Positions 25,332 to 32,806 of a DNA stretch of 64,000 nt are shown here, one piece after another. The position numbers and the translations under genes were made by a program. The DNA lies in the NCBI RefSeq assembly GCF_000067165.1, contig NC_010162.1, forward strand, positions 9,617,001-9,681,000, read 5' to 3'. The stretch is from Sorangium cellulosum So ce56. GTDB taxonomy: Bacteria > Myxococcota_A > Polyangia > Polyangiales > Polyangiaceae. Each line of letters opens with the position of its first letter. Position 1 is the stretch's first letter. Under the pieces are notes generated by a model, which made no database searches, was not told where the DNA came from, and saw only the letters and a program-made list of their open reading frames with translations.

Positions 25332-25964
25332 GTGGATCCCCTCGCCCACGGCCTCGTCGCCTTCCGCCACGCCCCCGTCGCGCTCTCCGGCGTCTGCTAC
25401 GGCCGCCTCGACGTCGCCGCGGAGCTCCCCCCGGAGGCTGCAGCGGCCGCGATCGAGCGCGCGCTCCGCGAGCTCCGCGTCCGCCCCGGCGTGGTCTTTT
25501 CGTCGCCGCTCTCCCGCTGCGCGCTCCCGGCCGCCGAGCTCGCCGCGCGCCTCGGGGCGCCGCACGCGGTCGACGAGCGCCTGCTCGAGATCTCCTACGG
25601 CGCGTGGGAGGGGCGCGCCTTCACGGACATCGAGCGCGACGACCCGGCCGCGTACGCCGCGTGGCTCCGCGACTGGGAGCGCGTCGGGCCGCCCGGGGGC
25701 GAGTCGGCGATCGAGGTCGAGTCCAGGGTGCGGTCGTTCTGGCGCGAGCTCGGCGCCCAGCGCCGCGTGGACGGCGTGGACGTCGCGGACGTCGCGTCCC
25801 GCGCGCGCCCGCACCTCCTGGTCGCGCACGCCGGGGTGCTGCGCGCGCTTCGGGTCGTCGCGCGCGGCGCCAGCTGGCCCGCGGCGATGAGCGCGCCGGT
25901 CCCTCACCTCACGGCCGAGCGCTTCCCTCTCCCTGCGTCCGCCCTTTCGCTGGCGGACCTTTGA
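25332..25964 (+). CDS. cobC: Alpha-ribazole phosphatase-like histidine phosphatase
   Basis: A 210-residue histidine phosphatase-fold protein. The N-terminal catalytic motif is 'FRHAPVALSGVCYGRLDV', the RHxxV...G.CYGR.D pattern of CobC alpha-ribazole phosphatases. The second catalytic segment is 'LLEISYGAWEGRAF', and the second His is in 'LLVAHAGVLRAL'. Its position right behind cobT and cobS supports removal of the phosphate from alpha-ribazole phosphate or adenosylcobalamin phosphate. It starts with GTG at 25332. CobC-like phosphatases and phosphoglycerate mutases are alike, so the name leans on context. Confidence 0.85.
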   Translation: MDPLAHGLVAFRHAPVALSGVCYGRLDVAAELPPEAAAAAIERALRELRVRPGVVFSSPLSRCALPAAELAARLGAPHAVDERLLEISYGAWEGRAFTDIERDDPAAYAAWLRDWERVGPPGGESAIEVESRVRSFWRELGAQRRVDGVDVADVASRARPHLLVAHAGVLRALRVVARGASWPAAMSAPVPHLTAERFPLPASALSLADL

Positions 25965-25986
25965 GGGGCGCGTACCCTCGTCGGGC

Positions 25987-27105
25987 ATGACCCCGCAAGA
26001 AGAGCTCGCGCTCCTGCTGCGCCCGGCGGCCGGAGGCCTCTACCTCGTCTCGACCGGCCGCGCGCAGCAGCTCGAGGTCCAGCGGCGGCTCTACGGCGCC
26101 GCGACCGAGGAGGAGGTCCTCGCGCGGTTCCGCGCGTCGCTCGACCGCATCGCCGGCGCGCGCGCCGTCCTGCTCGGCGTGCCCTCCGACGTCGGCGCGG
26201 GGTTCCTCCGCGGCTCCAACATGGGCCCGCAGGCCATCCGGACCGCGCTCCTCGACGCCTTCCCGGACTTCGCCGAGCGGGCGCGCGAGGTCGGGCTCGT
26301 CGACATCGGCGACGTGTTCGTCGTGCCGCAGCTCCTGCACGACGACATGCTCTCGGAGGCGCAGAAGACCGCGTCGCGCCGCGCGCTCTACCCTGGCGTG
26401 CCCGAGCCCGTGGCGTCGCGGTTGCCGGTCTCGCCGCTCTCCATCGCGGAGCGCGCGCTCGATCTCGTCTTCTCGATCAACCCGGGCGTCGCCCCCATCG
26501 TGCTCGGCGGCGATCACTCCACGGCCTTGCCGGTCGCGCGCGCGATCGCCCGCGCGCGGAAGCGGCCGTGGGGCATCGTCCAGCCGGACGCGCACACCGA
26601 TCTCCTCGAGGAGCGGCTCGGGGTCGCGTACTGCTTCGCCACGTGGTCGTACCACGCGAACGAGCTGGTCGGGCGGGGCGGCCGGCTGACGCAGGTGGGG
26701 GTCCGCGCGTCGCAGAAGCCGCGCGAGCACTGGGAGAGCCGCTACGGCGTGCGGCAGTTCTGGGCGGCCGAGTGCCGCGCCGATCCGGCGGCGGCGCTCG
26801 ACGCCATCGTGGCCCACGTGAAGAGCACCGGCGTCGAGGGCGTGTATTTCTCGAACGACATCGACGGCACGGACGCCGCGTACGCCGACGCCACGGGGAC
26901 GCCCGAGCCGGACGGCCTGTCGCCCGAGTTCGTCGTGGCGCTCATCCGCCGGCTCGGGCGCGAGGTCGGCCTGATCGGCGGCGACGTCATGGAGGTCGCG
27001 CCGGCGCTCCAGCCGACGCCGGAGAGCGCGGCGCGCACGGTCGCGCTGGCGGCGCGCTACCTGCGCGAGACGATCGAGGCCACGGTCGGCCGCGCGCTCG
27101 CCTGA
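25987..27105 (+). CDS. Arginase/agmatinase family ureohydrolase
   Basis: A 372-residue binuclear-metal hydrolase of the arginase superfamily, which also contains agmatinase and formiminoglutamase. The manganese ligands are visible: 'VLGGDHSTAL' (His), 'IVQPDAHTDLLE' (Asp-His-Asp) and 'YFSNDIDGTDAAY' (Asp-Asp). The third motif normally reads D-hydrophobic-D-x-xDP; here it is DIDGTDA, the variant seen in agmatinase-like proteins of uncertain substrate. It is longer than typical arginases (about 300), mainly from an N-terminal region of about 90 residues. It lies 22 bases after cobC and may be co-transcribed, with no metabolic link that I can see. Confidence 0.82.
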   Translation: MTPQEELALLLRPAAGGLYLVSTGRAQQLEVQRRLYGAATEEEVLARFRASLDRIAGARAVLLGVPSDVGAGFLRGSNMGPQAIRTALLDAFPDFAERAREVGLVDIGDVFVVPQLLHDDMLSEAQKTASRRALYPGVPEPVASRLPVSPLSIAERALDLVFSINPGVAPIVLGGDHSTALPVARAIARARKRPWGIVQPDAHTDLLEERLGVAYCFATWSYHANELVGRGGRLTQVGVRASQKPREHWESRYGVRQFWAAECRADPAAALDAIVAHVKSTGVEGVYFSNDIDGTDAAYADATGTPEPDGLSPEFVVALIRRLGREVGLIGGDVMEVAPALQPTPESAARTVALAARYLRETIEATVGRALA

Positions 27106-27111
27106 CGCCGC

Positions 27112-27984
27112 TCAGGGCTCGGGGCCTCTGGCCGCGGGCAGGGCGGCATCGCGGGCCCAATCGCTCCAGGACCCCTCGTAGAGGATCGCGTCCTCGCGGC
27201 CGAGCGTCGCCAGGGCGAGCAGGTCGTGGCAGGCGGTGACGCCGGAGCCGCAGTAGCAGACCACGGTGTGCGCATCGAGCGCGCCGAGGTCGCGGTAACG
27301 CCGCTCGAGCTCCGCGCGCTCGCGGAAGGCGCCCCCGGGGGCGCCGAGGTTCTCGACGAAGGGGGCGGAGCGGGCGCCGGGGATGTGGCCCGGGCGCGCG
27401 TCGACGGGCTCGCTCTGCCCCTCGTAGCGCTCGCGGGCGCGCGCATCGAGGATCACCGCCGCGGAATCGCGGCGCAGCCTGTCGACAGCCGCCTTGTCCG
27501 CGACCGGGGCGCCGCCGGGGGCGAGATCCATGGCGGGCGCTTCCGCGATCGTGGGAGCCCCGGTCGAGAGGGGGTGTCCCGCGGAGGTCCACGCCTGGAG
27601 TCCCCCGTCGAGCACGCGCCCGCCAGGATGACCGAAGTAGCGCAGCAGCCACCAGAGACGGGCGGCGATGGCGCCCCCGGCGTCGTCGTAGCCGACGACC
27701 ACCGAGCCTGGGGTGACCCCGATGCGGGCGAGGACATGCGCGAACGCCGCCGCGTCGGGCAGCGGGTGGCGGCCTGGTCCGCCGTGCGCCGGGCTCGAGA
27801 GATCGGCGTCGACGTCGAGGTGGACGGCGCCCGGGATGTGCCCGCGGGCGTACTCGTCGGCGCCGCGGCGACCGCCGAGGTACCAGCGACAATCGACGAC
27901 GCGGACGCGGGGATCGCCCGCGTGCGCCGCGAGCCATGCGACATCGACGAGCGGACCGGGGGCCACGAGGAGGGGATCGAGCAT
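27112..27984 (-). CDS. Sulfurtransferase with two rhodanese domains
   Basis: A 290-residue thiosulfate or 3-mercaptopyruvate sulfurtransferase. Two rhodanese folds follow each other. The first, inactive one has 'VVDCRWYLGG', 'GHIPGAVHLDVDADLS' and 'VVGYDDAGG'. The second has 'ILDARARERYEG', 'GHIPGARSAPF' and the active loop 'CYCGSGVTAC', whose first CGSG-flanking Cys carries the persulfide. The CGSGVTA loop is the mercaptopyruvate type. The start at 27984 fits the domain; the frame upstream is spurious. It converges on the arginase-like gene. Confidence 0.9.
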   Translation of the reverse strand: MLDPLLVAPGPLVDVAWLAAHAGDPRVRVVDCRWYLGGRRGADEYARGHIPGAVHLDVDADLSSPAHGGPGRHPLPDAAAFAHVLARIGVTPGSVVVGYDDAGGAIAARLWWLLRYFGHPGGRVLDGGLQAWTSAGHPLSTGAPTIAEAPAMDLAPGGAPVADKAAVDRLRRDSAAVILDARARERYEGQSEPVDARPGHIPGARSAPFVENLGAPGGAFRERAELERRYRDLGALDAHTVVCYCGSGVTACHDLLALATLGREDAILYEGSWSDWARDAALPAARGPEP

Positions 27985-28139
27985 GGGCGAAGGGTACCCA
28001 CCCTGCTCTCGCCCGGCCACATCGCGTCCTCACCATGTTCACCGTGCCCGGCTGCGCCCGGTCGCGCTGTGCAGCCGCACGCCTTTATAGCGCTCGGCGC
28101 GCGCCTCCAGAGCGGCGGAATTTGCAAGCGCTTTTGACC

Positions 28140-28265
28140 GTCGAGACTGGCTTGAGAGCGTAAGGCACGTACATCAATCAGCGCATACAGCACCCCTGGT
28201 TGCGAGGATGCCCACCACAAACCGCTTGATCTTCGAAACGCGTTTGCTCGTGCTGCCTACCCGCG
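28140..28265. repeat. Dispersed non-coding repeat, copy A
   Basis: This segment is related to 35207-35335 and more distantly to 34925-35065. Shared blocks are 'GGCTTGAG(A/C)GC', 'AAGGCACG', 'ACAGCA' and 'AACCGCTTGAT(C/T)TTCG', then a copy of 'GCGTTTGCTC'. It lies about 200 bases before the first CX4CH lipoprotein gene, as copy B does before the second. Confidence 0.75.
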
Positions 28266-28411
28266 CCGGAGGACAACCCTGGCCTCGCTCAGCTCTTCAC
28301 CAAGCGAGCCGCTACGGCCACGGGCGACGTGTTCACAAAAGTTCGTCTTCACGAGATCCATTGTTCGATCGCGCCTCGCGGTGGAGGTCGGACGAATCGA
28401 AGCCTTTCCCA

Positions 28412-28439
28412 TTGTCCCCGCGGGGAAGAAAGCTATACT
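28412..28439 (+). promoter_or_regulatory. Promoter-like pair before first CX4CH lipoprotein
   Basis: TTGTCC at 28412-28417 and TATACT at 28434-28439, 16 bases apart, lie 30 bases before the start codon. The second cassette has only a weaker TAAACC at the matching place. Confidence 0.5.
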
Positions 28440-28468
28440 CTTCTCTCCAGCCAAACTCAGCACGATCT

Positions 28469-29041
28469 ATGAAACTTCGATTTTCAAATTTCGCAGCAGC
28501 AGCAATCGTCACCCTCCTCTCACCTCTCCCAGGCTGCTCCGATGACGGAGACACCGGAAGCTCGGCAGCCGGAGGCACGACCACTGGAGCGTCCACCTCG
28601 AGTGCATCCGGGTCCGGCGGGCAGGGCACGGGCGGGGACGGCGCTGGAGGGGCCACGTCCGCGAGCTCGAGCTCCGCGGCGTCCGGTGGTGGCGGCCCGA
28701 CGGTCGAGCCAACCTTTGACACGATCCGGTACGTCGTCGTGGAGGCTCACTGCTCCGATGCGACCTGCCACAACGGCGAGGCGCAACCGACACTGCTGGA
28801 CGACGAGACCCTCTACGCGACCCTGACCTCACACATCTCCGAGGCCTGCGGCAACATTCCGGTCGTCACCCCCGGCGACCCAGCGCGGAGCGCCCTCGTC
28901 AAGATCATCAAGGAACCCTGCGGGGACGCCGGCCGCATGCCCAGGGGCTGCAACCCCGCACCCGGCCCAGAATACACTTGCCTGCCCCAGGAATACATCG
29001 ACGCGATCGAGCAGTGGGTCCTTGACGGCGCGCTTCATTGA
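28469..29041 (+). CDS. Lipoprotein with CX4CH haem-like motif, copy A
   Basis: A 190-residue predicted lipoprotein: signal peptide ending 'LSPLPGC', a Ser/Gly-rich linker (about 25-80), then a compact C-terminal domain. That domain has 'HCSDATCHNGE', where two Cys four residues apart precede His. It resembles the CX2CH haem c site of planctomycete-type small cytochromes but with a longer spacer, a variant known to bind haem in some proteins. Further Cys pairs ('EACGN', 'EPCGDAGRMPRGC') may form disulfides. The last helix is 'EYIDAIEQWVLDGA', typical of cytochrome-like domains. The protein at 35479 is a clear paralogue. A bidirectional terminator follows, and the DUF1552/DUF1592 pair lies on the opposite strand. 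Confidence 0.75.
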   Translation: MKLRFSNFAAAAIVTLLSPLPGCSDDGDTGSSAAGGTTTGASTSSASGSGGQGTGGDGAGGATSASSSSAASGGGGPTVEPTFDTIRYVVVEAHCSDATCHNGEAQPTLLDDETLYATLTSHISEACGNIPVVTPGDPARSALVKIIKEPCGDAGRMPRGCNPAPGPEYTCLPQEYIDAIEQWVLDGALH

Positions 29042-29126
29042 GCGGCCGATGCGTGGTGCGAGCCGAGGCCTCACTGCTGCCGAAACCTTCCGCCGCAGGG
29101 TCGCGCCCGTCCTGGGCGCACCAGGC

Positions 29127-29160
29127 AAAAGGCCCCTCCTGAGAGGAGGGGCCTTTTTTA
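29127..29160. terminator. Intrinsic terminator between convergent genes
   Basis: A 10-bp G+C stem, GGCCCCTCCT with AGGAGGGGCC, around GAG, flanked by AAAA on the left and TTTTTT on the right. It works in both directions and separates the convergent copy-A lipoprotein and DUF1552 genes. Confidence 0.93.
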
Positions 29161-29196
29161 TTTCGCTCGAGCCGGCAGCCCCGGCACGAGCGACGA

Positions 29197-30792
29197 TCAG
29201 CCGTTCGCGCGAAGCGCCTTGAACTCACCAGCGTCCTTGATGGACACTGGATTGTTCTCGCTGGCGAAGAGCTTGGTGTCGTCGTGCTTGCCGAAGTGAG
29301 TCACCTCTGCCGAGCCGCCGATCGCCGGGAAGCCGTCCGCGCCGGCCTTCACCCCGATGGCGTTCAGCAGGTTGCAGAAGTACTTGTTGATCGGCTGCGT
29401 GGCGACATCCGGCGGAGTCCCCGTGCCGTCGATCTCGCCGAACTCGAGCTTCGTCTGGCCCGGCCCGCAGGCAGCCTCGCTGTTACCGACGGCCAGGTCA
29501 GCCTTGCCACCCTCGACGTTCACCGCCTGACCCGTCTTGAAGTAGCCGCCGCAGCTCCCTGCCTGGAGGATCGGCAGGTTGTTGAGGTTGTGGCTGTTGC
29601 CGTCGGAGTCCTCCTGGAACCAGACGGTCGCGGTGTTGTCGAGGAGCTTCCCCTCACCCTCCTCGATGCTGTCGAGCCGACCGACGAGGTAAGCGAACTT
29701 CTTCGCGTACCAGTCGTCGATCTGCTGAATCATCTCGATGACGCCAGGAACGCAATCACCACCCATGTTGGCGTCGCCAACGCGGTGGGAGATGCCATGG
29801 GAGTCCTTCGAATGATTGATGCCGTCCCACTTGAACGTGAGGGTCCCGGGGAACTTCATGAAGATGACGCGGTTCTGGTCGCAGATGGCCGAAAGCACCG
29901 CGAGGTCCATCATGACGTTCGTCGACTTCGACAGGTCGGTCCCGAGGCCACCCCCCTGCGAGGCCGCTTGCACGGACTGGGCCGTCAGGCCGAGCGCCTC
30001 TGCCTGCGCGGCGCTGCACTGGGCCCTGACCGTGTTCGTGGTCTGGTGGAGGAGGTCCTTCCAGTCGGAGAGCCGCTGCTTGTCCGCCCTGCTCATCCTG
30101 ACCCTCTCGAGGGTCTCCAGATCCTCCCGCACGACGTCGATCACACTCTTGCCGCGGGCCACCTTGTACGTATCCTGCGACACGGGGCCTTGGCCGAAGA
30201 GGCCCGTGAGGTTATTGTAGATCGTCGTCGGAGACCCGATGCCGGGGAAGATCTGCTTGGGCTTGTCGTACGAGAAATTGGAGAACGAGTCCTGCCGCAC
30301 CCCGCCGATCTGCATCACGAGGGGAGCGGCGCCGTTGGGGTTGACCTGCTCCGCGGCGATGTGATCGAGCGACCGCCCGGTCGACTTCGCGTTGAACTTG
30401 TCGCTCTCGGGCGTCACCGGGTAGCAGGTGAAATACGACCCCATGACCTGACCGTGGGGGTCGTTGTTCTGGCCGTGGGTCCGCCCGAAGCTCCACTCGT
30501 TCATCGCCCGGATGCCACGGGGCATCAGGAGCTTCTTTGCAAAGGGCGCGAGGTGCTTGAGCGTCGTCGCCTCGTAATCGGCGGCGGTCAATTCGCCGTG
30601 GGACTTCTTCGGGAACCACCGGTTCGTCAGGCAGCCATAGTGCGTGAAGAGCACGATCAGCCGCTTCGGGGCGCCGCCGCCGGCCGACTGCGCCTCGGCG
30701 TCACGCTCGGCGACAGAGCCCAAGAACGGTGCAGCGACGACGGCTCCACCCAGGCCTCGGAGGAATACTCTTCGGTTGAGGTTCTTCATCAT
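29197..30792 (-). CDS. Tat-exported DUF1552 protein, copy A
   Basis: A 531-residue DUF1552-type protein. The N terminus 'NRRVFLRGLGGAVVAAPFLG' is a twin-arginine signal, so a folded protein is exported. Family features follow: 'FTHYGCLTNRWFP', 'LLMPRGIRAMNEW', 'SLDHIAAEQ', 'GINHSKDSHGISHR' with clustered His, and 'ATVWFQEDSDGNSHN'. The His-rich and Asp-rich segments suggest a metal centre, as in the related DUF1501/sulfatase-like fold, but no enzyme activity is established for the family. An AAGGA precedes the double ATG at 30789-30792. It follows the DUF1592 gene by 14 bases, so both are one operon. Paralogue: 37108-38739. Confidence 0.85.
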   Translation of the reverse strand: MMKNLNRRVFLRGLGGAVVAAPFLGSVAERDAEAQSAGGGAPKRLIVLFTHYGCLTNRWFPKKSHGELTAADYEATTLKHLAPFAKKLLMPRGIRAMNEWSFGRTHGQNNDPHGQVMGSYFTCYPVTPESDKFNAKSTGRSLDHIAAEQVNPNGAAPLVMQIGGVRQDSFSNFSYDKPKQIFPGIGSPTTIYNNLTGLFGQGPVSQDTYKVARGKSVIDVVREDLETLERVRMSRADKQRLSDWKDLLHQTTNTVRAQCSAAQAEALGLTAQSVQAASQGGGLGTDLSKSTNVMMDLAVLSAICDQNRVIFMKFPGTLTFKWDGINHSKDSHGISHRVGDANMGGDCVPGVIEMIQQIDDWYAKKFAYLVGRLDSIEEGEGKLLDNTATVWFQEDSDGNSHNLNNLPILQAGSCGGYFKTGQAVNVEGGKADLAVGNSEAACGPGQTKLEFGEIDGTGTPPDVATQPINKYFCNLLNAIGVKAGADGFPAIGGSAEVTHFGKHDDTKLFASENNPVSIKDAGEFKALRANG

Positions 30793-30806
30793 GGTCGTAT
30801 TCCTTC

Positions 30807-32513
30807 TCAATCCCCGAGGACGGTGCGCAGGCGGAACGAATCGGCCTGGGTAAGATCCGTGAGCAAATTGATGATGGTATAGCCGTCGCTCGACAGCTTG
30901 TCGCTGAGCTCGTTGACGGTGCAGGCGTCGTTCGTGTTCGGCACCCGCCGGCGCGCCCAGGAGACCCACTGCTCGGCATAGTGACGCTTGGCGATCGCAC
31001 CGGCGCCGAGCTCGGTCATCATCTCGAGGGGTGTCGTGATCGTCTTCGTGTTGGTGTCGCTGAAGTAGACGTCGTCCGTCGCGTTGATGTCGCCGCCGAG
31101 CGGATCCTTCGTCTGCACCTTGCCAACGGAGTCGAACCTCTCGAGCACGAAGCCCGGCGGGTTGACGAGCTTGCTGTGGCAGTCGACGCACCCCGCGGGG
31201 GAGGTCAGCGCCTCGATGGCCTCACGCTCCGTGGAGAACGGGCCCGGAGGCCGCGGCGTCTGGTCGGCGCCGGGCGTCGGCTTCAGGGTGAGCCCGAGCA
31301 GCCTATTGGCGACGAACGCGCCCCGGAGGATCGGGCTCGTGGCGCCGAAGGACGAGTAGGAGCTCAGGAACCCGACGCGGGTCAAGAACCCCGGCCGCTC
31401 GTTCGGGTCGAGCTCCACCCGCGTCAGATCCGCGCCGTAGTCGGCGGCGTTGAGCCCATAGATCGGAGCCGTGTCCTTGTTCACGTAGGCGACGTTGCTG
31501 AGGAAGATGTCCTTGAACGACCCCCCCTCGAACGCCACCTCCTCGAAGAAGGCGTCGATCTCGGCCAGCATCGGAGCGACGATGTCCGGGGAGTAGTCGG
31601 GGAACTTGGTCGTGTCGTGCTCGACCGTCCCCCAGTGCGACCCCTGACGGATGTCCGCGTAAGCACGATGGAAAAGCGCCACGATCGGCGCCGTCTTGGT
31701 GCGGTCCTGAACCATCCGCTCCGCCTGCGCGAGGATCTGCTCCCTGGTGGTGAGCTGACCCGCGTCTGCCGCGGTGTTCAAGGCGTCATCCGGAATGGAT
31801 CCCCAGAGCAGGAACGCGAGCCTCGTCGCCACCTCGTGGCTGGAGAGCTTGATGGCGCCGTTCTCCGTGTCGTCCGTCAGCTCGGGGACCGTGATGAACG
31901 AGGGCGAAGCGAGCATGGCGAAGAGGATGGCCTCGGCGACCTCCGCGGGCGTGCCCTTGGGCTCGAGCGCGTTGAACCGCATGTAGCGCTGCACCTCTTC
32001 ATCCGTCACAGGGCGGCGGAAAGCCTTGCGGCCGAAATCGCGGATCGTCGACTCGAGGCACCCGGCCGCCGCCGGATCGCAGGCGATGAACTTGGACTTG
32101 TTCGCCCCAGCCATCACCTCGGCGGCGATGCTTTCGGCGGCCACGAGGTAGGAGTTCCAGGCGATGTCCGTCATGCTGCCCTCGAAGTCGGCCACGAGGA
32201 GCGAGGACGGGTTGCCCGTGGGAGCGTTCGGCACGTTCGTCACGCCGAGCAGATCCCTCACCACCGCGTCGTACTCCCGGTTCAAGAGCCGCGGGACCTG
32301 GGATGTCGCCCAGATGCCGGGAGTGCAGACATCCGGGTCCCCGGGGTCCGGCTCGTCCGGCCCGCCCCCCGTACCGGCGCCAGAGGTCTCCCCGCCGCTG
32401 GAGGAGACCCCAGGTTCACCGGGTGCGATCTCGCCAGTGCAACCAGCGAGAAAAGTTGATGATGTCAAAAATGTTGCCGTACCGATGTACGCTAGTTGCC
32501 GCAGCGTTCGCAT
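30807..32513 (-). CDS. DUF1592-type cytochrome-like lipoprotein, copy A
   Basis: A 568-residue lipoprotein ('TSSTFLAGC' lipobox) of the DUF1592/DUF1588/DUF1595/DUF1585 set known from planctomycetes and myxobacteria. In order: 'VPRLLNREYDAVVRDLLG' (DUF1587-like entry), 'CLESTIRDFGRKAFRRPVT' (DUF1595), 'LSSHEVATRLAFLLWGS' (DUF1592), 'RPGFLTRVGFLSSYSSFGATS' region with 'SPILRGAFV' (DUF1588), the haem c site 'CVDCHSK' with 'NPPGFVLERFD', and a C-terminal DUF1585 domain ending 'LTQADSFRLR'. One covalent haem on the outer side of a membrane is expected. It is the first gene of the copy A operon. The paralogue at 38759 has the same order. Confidence 0.87.
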   Translation of the reverse strand: MRTLRQLAYIGTATFLTSSTFLAGCTGEIAPGEPGVSSSGGETSGAGTGGGPDEPDPGDPDVCTPGIWATSQVPRLLNREYDAVVRDLLGVTNVPNAPTGNPSSLLVADFEGSMTDIAWNSYLVAAESIAAEVMAGANKSKFIACDPAAAGCLESTIRDFGRKAFRRPVTDEEVQRYMRFNALEPKGTPAEVAEAILFAMLASPSFITVPELTDDTENGAIKLSSHEVATRLAFLLWGSIPDDALNTAADAGQLTTREQILAQAERMVQDRTKTAPIVALFHRAYADIRQGSHWGTVEHDTTKFPDYSPDIVAPMLAEIDAFFEEVAFEGGSFKDIFLSNVAYVNKDTAPIYGLNAADYGADLTRVELDPNERPGFLTRVGFLSSYSSFGATSPILRGAFVANRLLGLTLKPTPGADQTPRPPGPFSTEREAIEALTSPAGCVDCHSKLVNPPGFVLERFDSVGKVQTKDPLGGDINATDDVYFSDTNTKTITTPLEMMTELGAGAIAKRHYAEQWVSWARRRVPNTNDACTVNELSDKLSSDGYTIINLLTDLTQADSFRLRTVLGD

Positions 32514-32806
32514 AATGTGACTATCCCCGACCTGCGCCGAACTGATCCCTCAGCGCAGGATTCCAACGCGGCCCAACCGGCGAGTCCTCGACTCGGTGAG
32601 CTGGCGCCCACAAGCGCTGTGGAGGCCGCTCGCGTGGTGGAATCTTCGCGCATGGCTTTACGAGAACGTGTCATGAGCGCGAAGCGCCGGAGCGCCGGGC
32701 CCACGCGGCGCATTCATCACTCGAGCGCGCGACAGGCTCGGGAGCGAGACCGCTCAGGGGTTCGCCTCGAGCGCGGCGAACTCGCCTGGATCGTGCGGCC
32801 TTCGCC